Shown piece after piece: positions 3,984-9,679 of a stretch of DNA of 9,679 nt. This DNA comes from Thermoplasmata archaeon. GTDB lineage: Archaea; Thermoplasmatota; E2; DHVEG-1. The DNA lies in contig DAOWHD010000029.1 of assembly GCA_030641605.1 (NCBI GenBank), positions 1 to 9,679 on the forward strand, read 5' to 3'. The position numbers and the translations under genes were made by a program. A model generated the notes under the pieces. The model was not told where the DNA came from. It saw only the letters and a program-made list of their open reading frames with translations, and made no database searches. How positions within the stretch are numbered: the stretch's first letter is position 1; every line of letters begins with the position of its first letter.

Positions 3984-6900
3984 GATTAATTCCCCATATT
4001 TTTTTTGATTTTGATAGAGTGTAAAGGACATTTACTGAAAGAAGTATTACTGAAATTGCATATAGATAGAAACCAATGCCTGGCCCCCATGTGCACAAGA
4101 CAGATACAGAATCACTTTCCCCAGCTATACTAATATCTAAATTTCCTTCACCAATAAAACTTCCCACCCCACTTTCACATAACGTAGTCATCCCAACGGT
4201 AAATATTACAAGTGACCCAATCAGAACGAGTGATGCAAATGTTATTGAAAGAAGATGCAGTCTTTTTTTGTTGGATTTTTTGAAAAAACAACTTGATACT
4301 ACTAGAACGCAGCCCAATGCAGATAACACAGGAATTATATTCATCGCATCTATGAACAGAGCCGGTAGAAATGCTCGTTCTCCTGAAATTATATTTGGAG
4401 TATTTGTCATAGTAACAAGCTCTGTCGGAAGTATAAACATATGTGTAGATGTTTCCAATTGTTGCAAAGAACCATGTATTGTCCACCATGAAGAAACAAC
4501 AGCTATAATCACAAGAGAAATTGGTAACATTGTTAGAAAATACATCTTCTCTTTTTTTACATATGAAAGAATTAAGGAAAGTATAATTAGAAGAATGCTA
4601 ACCGCTACCAGTAGTGTTGGAAAAAGCGGTTCATGCTTTGTTATAAGATCAAATTTCCCTTCAGCAGAAACATCGATGTTTCTGGATCCAACCAGATTGC
4701 CTTCGTTGTAGATTTCAACATGGTAGGCCCCAGGTGGGATAGAAACCGATACTTCAGATTCTTCGTTTTGAAGTTCCAGTTTTTTATCACTTCTTGTCAG
4801 TGTTACTTTTGTACCGGTGTATGGAATCCCTCTGGAATCCAGAATTTTTAAATCAATATTAAATTCAGCTGGGAATTCAAGTTTTAACTCTTCATTGCCT
4901 GTGATTTCTACGGTTTTTTCCAAGGTAAATGATTTATATTTCAGCATAAGTCGATAGGTAGCAGGAGTGATATTCGTAAAGAGATAAATGCCGTTTGAAA
5001 GTTTTTCTGCATGAATCACAATAGATTCATCTTCTTCATTAACAATCAAAGGGTTCAGTTCTATTTCTGGAGATAGTTGCCAGGTATCTGAAACTTCCAA
5101 ATAAAAATTGTATCGTTCAATACTGATTGATTTTTTCAATGAAAAAAGTTGTCCTAAAGCACCTAATTTAACAGGCTCTTCATAAACAATGAATCCGTTG
5201 TATAAAACTCTAAGCATATATGGTTCTGACGTACCAGGAGCTTTTATTTCAACCTGCCCATTTTTATCAGTGATATTTTTTGCTATAGTAAAATTATCTT
5301 TTTGTAATAACACCTCTGCATTTTCAACTCCGTTATCATTTTGATCGGTGATATTAATGCCCATACTCCTCTGGGATCGACATGAAATATGAATTTTTTC
5401 TTCTTCTTTTAGATCAACAGTTGCAAAGGCAATGTACTGATGCTCTTGCGCAAACAGAGGATTTTCCTTGTATATCTTTATAACATATTTTCCTGGCTCT
5501 AAACCAAGGAAATCTATCTTTTTGAAAAAAGACATGTTTTTCCAATCAAAAGAAGAAAAAGTAGCACCGATTTTTTTAATGAGATTTAGCTCATCAAAAT
5601 CACCCATAGCTTTCATTGGTAACCTTACAGTGCTTCCAGAATAGATGTATTCATCATTTTTATAGAGCTCAGCACTGATGTAAGAAAAATTTCTACCAAG
5701 TAAAACAGAAAGACTTGAACCCATGGGAACCGAAGGTGCAAAATGAACTAAAACGGATAATGTATATTTTTCCGTTTCATCGGAAGCTTCAGTAAAATCT
5801 CCATCTGACTGTGGTTTGATTTTTACTAATTCTTGAAAGATTTCTGCTTCTTCATTGAGAACATTAAAACCCTTAGTCTTTGAAGAGAAAAACTCTGCAT
5901 CAAACTCAACAACAAAATCTTCTGGTATTACAAGGTCATGGCTATCACCTATTTCATAAGAATTTCTGCAAATCTGCATTGTTGCAATATTATTTTCAAG
6001 TCCTGGAAGATGCGGGTAGTCCATTTCAAATGCATTGAGTTGAAGTCCATCTCTTTCATCAGTTCCTGATACTACAACATTGTTTGAATTAAAAATTACA
6101 GAATGAGAGAGCCCAGCGTCTCCTTCATCAAATGATATCCATGGATATTTACCAAGATCAACATCATCCTGAACACTTAAAATTCTAATGTCTGGATCCT
6201 CTGGTATGTATTCCGGATCCATATCTAGAGAATACTTTGTTATACTATCCATCTCATTAAAAAAATGCATATATGGCAGGATTTGACCGATGTTTAAATC
6301 TTCAATTGAATTGCTTTTTACACCGCCACTTTGCAGCGAAGCATAGGTACCATCTGTATTCGCTTCTGAATAGACTTCGACCTCCTTTAGTGTTTCATGT
6401 GTTACATGAGTATGTATTCTAGTGGTTGATGATGGGCAGTGATAATATTTGTATGTTGCAGTGGTTTGCAAATCATCAAATTTCGATCGGCTAACAATTC
6501 CAAATTCCAACATTAAATTACCATCAACAAGAATTTCCTTTGAAACCAATCGTTGACTTGTAGAACTATAGCCAAAAAGACCTTCTTCATAACAATATTT
6601 AAAGTCAAATGCAGCAAATAAATCTCCATTTTTTGGTAAAACCTCTGTAGTTTTATCGAGCATTTTTGTCACATGCTGACCTGTATTATAGCCCATAAAC
6701 TGTCCATCTTGCGAAACTGCATATATTATGTAATCATCATCGATTACCTTATAAAAATGCGATTCAAGAGGATATCCCGATATTGGTTCATAATGATAAT
6801 ACGATTCTTCAATGTCCACATGATCCATGTAATCAGGTGAAGATTTTTCTGAGTCGTCATAATAAACAAAGTATCTTTCTTTTCCATTGGCAAACTCAGG

Positions 6901-7257
6901 GATTAAAAAAACAAGACAACATGCAGCAATATATTTCTCATCAATTTGCTCTAAATTATAAATCTGAGATTCCAATTCGTGGAAAGAGGCACCATCCCAA
7001 CAGCACACTCGTATTGAATGTTCTGCAGTATTCTTTGCCCAACAGATATTGTCGAATTCAATTCCGATGTCAATTGGTTGATATTTTGCAATTTCAGTGT
7101 TTGTATCTATTGGTATATTTATCTCTTGGCTGAATGACCAATCATCATCCCACCAGGGCATTTCATATGATATCGAGTTCATCGGCAAAAACACTATCAC
7201 CACAAGGTTTGCCAACATGAAATAAAACAACAATCTTGACCGAAGCACCCTCAACAT
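3949..7257 (-). CDS. Large exported protein with five C-terminal membrane segments
   Basis: 1102 residues, no named family that I can assign. A signal peptide or anchor occupies about 8-30. The mature N-terminus (WWDDDWSFSQEINIPIDT, 35-52) and the following region to about 145 resemble the opening of large Thermoplasmata surface proteins, with FLIPEFANGKERYFVYYDD (117-135) as a typical beta-domain string; this resemblance is from memory. A long beta-rich region follows. Residues 632-700 look like a carboxypeptidase-regulatory-like Ig fold (DQNDNGVENAEVLLQ, DKNGQVEIKAPG), and 798-870 like a second one (LDSRGIPYTGTKVTL, IPPGAYHVEIY). Five membrane helices lie at about 879-899, 905-926, 967-990, 1000-1023 and 1058-1081, ending in a lysine-rich tail (KKKEKHEKK). 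The topology implies a large extracellular part anchored by a helical bundle. It overlaps the GNAT gene by 7 bases and the sulfotransferase gene by 35, so it is probably co-expressed with both. It might be a modified surface component or a sensor; function unknown. Confidence 0.9.
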   Translation of the reverse strand: MLRVLRSRLLFYFMLANLVVIVFLPMNSISYEMPWWDDDWSFSQEINIPIDTNTEIAKYQPIDIGIEFDNICWAKNTAEHSIRVCCWDGASFHELESQIYNLEQIDEKYIAACCLVFLIPEFANGKERYFVYYDDSEKSSPDYMDHVDIEESYYHYEPISGYPLESHFYKVIDDDYIIYAVSQDGQFMGYNTGQHVTKMLDKTTEVLPKNGDLFAAFDFKYCYEEGLFGYSSTSQRLVSKEILVDGNLMLEFGIVSRSKFDDLQTTATYKYYHCPSSTTRIHTHVTHETLKEVEVYSEANTDGTYASLQSGGVKSNSIEDLNIGQILPYMHFFNEMDSITKYSLDMDPEYIPEDPDIRILSVQDDVDLGKYPWISFDEGDAGLSHSVIFNSNNVVVSGTDERDGLQLNAFEMDYPHLPGLENNIATMQICRNSYEIGDSHDLVIPEDFVVEFDAEFFSSKTKGFNVLNEEAEIFQELVKIKPQSDGDFTEASDETEKYTLSVLVHFAPSVPMGSSLSVLLGRNFSYISAELYKNDEYIYSGSTVRLPMKAMGDFDELNLIKKIGATFSSFDWKNMSFFKKIDFLGLEPGKYVIKIYKENPLFAQEHQYIAFATVDLKEEEKIHISCRSQRSMGINITDQNDNGVENAEVLLQKDNFTIAKNITDKNGQVEIKAPGTSEPYMLRVLYNGFIVYEEPVKLGALGQLFSLKKSISIERYNFYLEVSDTWQLSPEIELNPLIVNEEDESIVIHAEKLSNGIYLFTNITPATYRLMLKYKSFTLEKTVEITGNEELKLEFPAEFNIDLKILDSRGIPYTGTKVTLTRSDKKLELQNEESEVSVSIPPGAYHVEIYNEGNLVGSRNIDVSAEGKFDLITKHEPLFPTLLVAVSILLIILSLILSYVKKEKMYFLTMLPISLVIIAVVSSWWTIHGSLQQLETSTHMFILPTELVTMTNTPNIISGERAFLPALFIDAMNIIPVLSALGCVLVVSSCFFKKSNKKRLHLLSITFASLVLIGSLVIFTVGMTTLCESGVGSFIGEGNLDISIAGESDSVSVLCTWGPGIGFYLYAISVILLSVNVLYTLSKSKKIWGINHEKKKEKHEKK
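3992..3995 (-). promoter_or_regulatory. Ribosome binding site that sets the sulfotransferase start
   Basis: GGGGAATTAATC precedes ATG 3983 on the minus strand, giving GGGG with an 8-nt spacer. The competing ATG at 4031 has no such site. This is why the shorter reading of the sulfotransferase is preferred. Confidence 0.5.
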
Positions 7258-8462
7258 TTATGAGCAATCCCCTTTTCGTCAACTTGAATATCTTTCTCAA
7301 AAACCCGAAATTTTTTGTACAATCTTGCACCAGTTTTATCTATAATTTTCAGTGACGCAGAATTAAATTCATCAACCCATCCGATCTCTGCACCAGCATA
7401 TCCTCTCCTCTTCATCTCCAACATTGCACAATAATTCAAATATGAGGCAATGCCCTGGTTACAATATTCTCTCTTGCCACCAATAAGGTTAAGTTTACCT
7501 TGGTTAATTTTTCTCTTGTGCCATAAGAATTTTAAAATTCCATTGATTCCCAACTTTCCATTCATTTTTTTGAATACCTGATTGTAGTCTGGAGTAGCCC
7601 AAATAAAGGCAACAGGCCTATTATCAACCTCAGCGATTAAAAAGAGGCGAGAATCAACAGACCACCTGGATTGCTTGATCCCAAATCTCATTTTCACTTC
7701 ATCGTAAGACACAGGAACGTAACCCCAATGTTCTGAAAACAAATCCTTCATCAGCTTAATCCACCATTTCAATTCCGTTCCAGCCCGTAAATGTTTAAAC
7801 CTACGAATTTTTACACCCTCTTTATTACAACATTCGGCTGTCTTTTCAAGGATGCCAGGGATCGGTTTTGTTAGATCAAGCCAGTAAATCAATTGATCCC
7901 GCAATTTTTTCATTCCATATTTCTTTGCAAAATCTAAATAATATTTAGGTGAATAGGATGAAAGGATGGATGGCGCCAAGTGAAAACCTTCATATAAAAA
8001 ACCACATCCTAAATCAATTCTGCCATTAATTGGTCCTCGCATCAAAGACATTCCTTTTGATGCCAACCATTCTTCAGCGACTTCAAATAACGCCGAAGCG
8101 ATCGTGAAATCATTTATACATTCAAAAAACCCAAAATAACCGACTTTTTCTCCAGTCGTTTCACAAAATTTATGGTCGATAATAGCAGCAATTCTACCAA
8201 CTGCAATATTGTCCTGATAGACAACAAAAAGTCGTGCTTCAGCATGCGTCCAAAAGGGATTTCTTTTCTTAAAAAAATCTCTGATCTCCATCCAGAATGG
8301 TGGAATCCAATATATATCATCCCGATATATAAACCAAGAGACTCGGAAAAAATCCTTGAAATCTTTTACAGTAGCCACAAGTGATATTCCGACATTAGAC
8401 GAAATGTTTCTGGTTTCAGCTACATCAGAATTGAAAACATAGCTACTTTTATTCCTTAACAT
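7251..8462 (-). CDS. GNAT-like (YghO-type) acyltransferase family protein
   Basis: 403 residues, longer than a single GNAT domain and similar in layout to E. coli YghO and related proteins of about 370-390 residues. Typical landmarks are FFRVSWFIYRDDIYWIPP (38-55), the core strand-loop VGRIAAIIDHKF (88-99), KVGYFGFFECIND (106-118), MRGPINGRIDLGCGFLYEGF (141-160), and the C-terminal block GAEIGWVDEFNSASLKIIDK followed by TGARLYKKFRVFEK (357-390), which ends the second GNAT-like half. No signal peptide, so cytosolic. These proteins are presumed acyl-CoA dependent transferases, but I know of no proven substrate. The start at 8462 has GGAG six bases upstream and an AT-rich promoter-like stretch before it. 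Its first 28 residues have no counterpart in the family as I recall it. Its stop overlaps the next gene by 7 bases. A role in modifying a lipid or surface molecule fits the neighbours but is inference. Confidence 0.82.
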   Translation of the reverse strand: MLRNKSSYVFNSDVAETRNISSNVGISLVATVKDFKDFFRVSWFIYRDDIYWIPPFWMEIRDFFKKRNPFWTHAEARLFVVYQDNIAVGRIAAIIDHKFCETTGEKVGYFGFFECINDFTIASALFEVAEEWLASKGMSLMRGPINGRIDLGCGFLYEGFHLAPSILSSYSPKYYLDFAKKYGMKKLRDQLIYWLDLTKPIPGILEKTAECCNKEGVKIRRFKHLRAGTELKWWIKLMKDLFSEHWGYVPVSYDEVKMRFGIKQSRWSVDSRLFLIAEVDNRPVAFIWATPDYNQVFKKMNGKLGINGILKFLWHKRKINQGKLNLIGGKREYCNQGIASYLNYCAMLEMKRRGYAGAEIGWVDEFNSASLKIIDKTGARLYKKFRVFEKDIQVDEKGIAHKC

Positions 8463-8474
8463 AGCTACTCCGCT

Positions 8475-8512
8475 ATAATTATATTATTTAATATTTAATA
8501 TTTATTAAACCT
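8475..8512 (-). promoter_or_regulatory. AT-rich promoter-like stretch before the GNAT-like gene
   Basis: An almost pure A/T run with the repeated unit TAAATAT/TTAAATA on the minus strand, ending about 13 bases before the start codon. It could provide TATA elements. It also covers the last codons of a doubtful small ORF, and its closeness to the start codon would leave only a very short leader. Confidence 0.3.
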
Positions 8513-8700
8513 TCCTTTATATCCCTTATCGGAATGTCTTGCCGTAGCAAGTAACTGATGACATGTGCATACAGGCTTTCATACTCATCTACGAAAAAGA
8601 CGCTTAAAACCAATATTATCCTGTCAATTGGAAACGATTGGGAGGAAAATAGAATCATCTTGACTGCATCGGTGAAATTTATAGTGAAGGTACATTCCAT
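8488..8700 (-). CDS. Doubtful small ORF of 70 codons
   Basis: It fills most of the 265-base gap between the arylsulfotransferase stop and the GNAT-like start, with 27 and 25 free bases on either side, on the same strand as both. The product would have a hydrophobic centre (DRIILVLSVFFVDEYESLYA) and an amphipathic end (RDIKEGLINIKY). The ribosome site is weak (GAGATAG about 8 bases upstream). I do not recognise a family, and an overlapping ORF of similar length exists on the other strand, so it may be chance. Confidence 0.25.
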   Translation of the reverse strand: MECTFTINFTDAVKMILFSSQSFPIDRIILVLSVFFVDEYESLYAHVISYLLRQDIPIRDIKEGLINIKY

Positions 8701-8727
8701 TTTTACTATCTCAATTATTGAAAAGTG

Positions 8728-9679
8728 TCAGTCGAATAAGTTGCTTAATCCCGGATAATCTGGTGCATATCGACGGATTTTAAATACATGATTGTCAAAT
8801 AAATCTGGAATTTGATTAACATACTCCCAAACTATCTCTTTATCCCATGTTACTTCAAAGAAAATACCATCTGCTCCACTACAAATAAGTGTGTTTCCAT
8901 TAGGTAAACGCTGGGCACCGGAAATATGGCCAGAATAAAAATCGGTAGGGGGTTCAGCTGTATAAATCCATACCTGTTTTTTTGGACCAAACGCAGATTC
9001 AGACATCTTATGATAATTACCATTTTCATCTACAGGCGGTATAATCTCATCTACTGAAGAAAATTGTCCATCTGGGCTTCTGTGTCCGTTATTAAATACC
9101 AGAATATTGCCTTCGCCTGGACATCCTGATTCAATCCATTGAGCATCATGTTGCCCAAAGAACTTCTGGTCTTTTGGACTTCCGGCACGATATGCCTGTG
9201 GGTTTCCCCACCGGTACAGAAGATCGCCACCACTTCCATATCTACCACCGGTATGACCTGCTGCTTCTTCAGTAGTAGTGCTGTGGTCTATTATCCAAAT
9301 CTCATTTTGACTGTGTGAGCTTAACAATATTTGATCAAATTCTTCGTTATAGTCAACTGAATTTATATGATTCCAGTCAGCATGTCCGGGTCCAAAATTA
9401 ATATCAATCAATTCAGGATGTTCTGCTACAATCCCATAGTTTTCTTTCGCAGGGTCATAGTCTTGGATAAGATGATCCCAGACATGCCATTCCCAAACAA
9501 TGTTTCCCCCATTGGTACCTGTTGGCTCAACCTCAATAATGTGATCCGGCCATAGTTCCTCAGTATGAAGTGACGCAGGATTACGACCTGCAATAATAGC
9601 CTCTTCAGCAGTTTTATATTCCCAAGCAATCACCAAAATATTTCCATTTGGTAATATTTCAATGTCATGATGCATACAA
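8728..9679 (-). CDS. Arylsulfotransferase (ASST family), N-terminus missing
   Basis: The last 317 codons of a gene that enters from the right edge; the frame is open across the edge (a Cys codon precedes the first Met in view, MHHDIEILPNGNILVIAWE), so this Met is internal. It belongs to the arylsulfotransferase family (ASST, PF05935), beta-propeller enzymes that pass sulfate from one phenol ester to another without PAPS through a histidine. Characteristic strings are LPNGN (at the beginning and again at LPNGNTLICSGADG), DWNHINSVDYN, SSHSQNEIWIIDHSTTTEEA, DLLYRWGNPQAYRAG, FGQHDAQWI with a conserved His, ILVFNNG and SSVDEI. The protein ends DYPGL plus six residues, a usual end. Family members are normally exported; the signal peptide would be outside the window. 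It is followed on the same strand by the GNAT-like gene after 265 bases. Confidence 0.93.
   Translation of the reverse strand, partial: CMHHDIEILPNGNILVIAWEYKTAEEAIIAGRNPASLHTEELWPDHIIEVEPTGTNGGNIVWEWHVWDHLIQDYDPAKENYGIVAEHPELIDINFGPGHADWNHINSVDYNEEFDQILLSSHSQNEIWIIDHSTTTEEAAGHTGGRYGSGGDLLYRWGNPQAYRAGSPKDQKFFGQHDAQWIESGCPGEGNILVFNNGHRSPDGQFSSVDEIIPPVDENGNYHKMSESAFGPKKQVWIYTAEPPTDFYSGHISGAQRLPNGNTLICSGADGIFFEVTWDKEIVWEYVNQIPDLFDNHVFKIRRYAPDYPGLSNLFD

Noticed and set aside
3984..4031. Longer sulfotransferase start at 4031
   Set aside because: There is no ribosome site, the added 16 residues lie inside the previous gene, and a better start with GGGG at 8 nt exists at 3983.
4076..4711. 211-codon ORF on the plus strand
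   Set aside because: It lies wholly antisense to the membrane region of the 1102-residue protein, which has a signal peptide, clear helices and a continuous frame. The plus-strand product shows no domain.
8550..8570. Possible C/D box small RNA (CTGATGA on the plus strand)
   Set aside because: No properly spaced D box or internal D'/C' pair follows, so a single C-box-like string is not enough.
1..9679. CRISPR array, insertion-sequence transposase or terminal inverted repeats of a DNA transposon
   Set aside because: No regularly spaced repeats and no transposase-like protein were seen on either strand.

Overview
The window looks like a piece of an archaeal genome, probably a euryarchaeote related to Thermoplasmata. 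This is inference from several signs: AT-rich DNA, GGTG-type Shine-Dalgarno sites, a ferrous iron transporter whose FeoB is split into two genes, an exported protein whose N-terminus resembles large Thermoplasmata surface proteins as I remember them, and relics of group II introns. No rRNA or marker gene is present to prove it. Every supported gene lies on the minus strand, so transcription runs from right to left.

Right part (9679 to 2856): a string of closely spaced genes. It begins with the C-terminal 317 codons of an arylsulfotransferase (ASST family), cut by the window edge. A doubtful 70-codon ORF follows, then a 403-residue GNAT-like (YghO-type) protein. This overlaps by 7 bases a 1102-residue exported protein with five C-terminal membrane segments, which in turn overlaps a PAPS-dependent type sulfotransferase. 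The short gaps and overlaps suggest co-transcription. The two unrelated sulfotransferase families bracket a large surface protein, so sulfated extracellular material is a reasonable but unproven theme.

Middle part (about 2730 to 1490): no intact gene. This is a graveyard of group II introns on the minus strand. It holds a broken reverse transcriptase fragment with the hallmark GTPQGGVISP motif and a degraded YAD motif. Next to it is an apparently ORF-less intron of about 743 nt that starts GTGCG and ends CTACTCGAC, with a 34-nt domain V and a domain VI enlarged by extra hairpins. Directly behind lies a second intron terminus (domain V 3' half plus a well-formed domain VI ending ACTCTAT). Nested insertion followed by deletion is the simplest reading. 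A 12-bp perfect inverted repeat closes the region.

Left part (1480 to 1): a ferrous iron uptake operon, feoA-feoA-feoB(G domain)-feoB(membrane part, cut by the window edge), tightly packed with ATGA overlaps. Upstream lie three copies of a 14-bp palindrome, TTNGG-N4-CYNAA, which fits the core of DtxR/IdeR iron-dependent repressor boxes. Two of them are embedded in a 45-bp dyad placed just downstream of a TATA-like element. Iron-dependent repression of feo is the likely logic.

The most interesting points are the nested intron relic with two 3' termini, the enlarged domain VI, the three-box iron operator, the cleanly split FeoB, and the pairing of two sulfotransferase types around an exported membrane protein.
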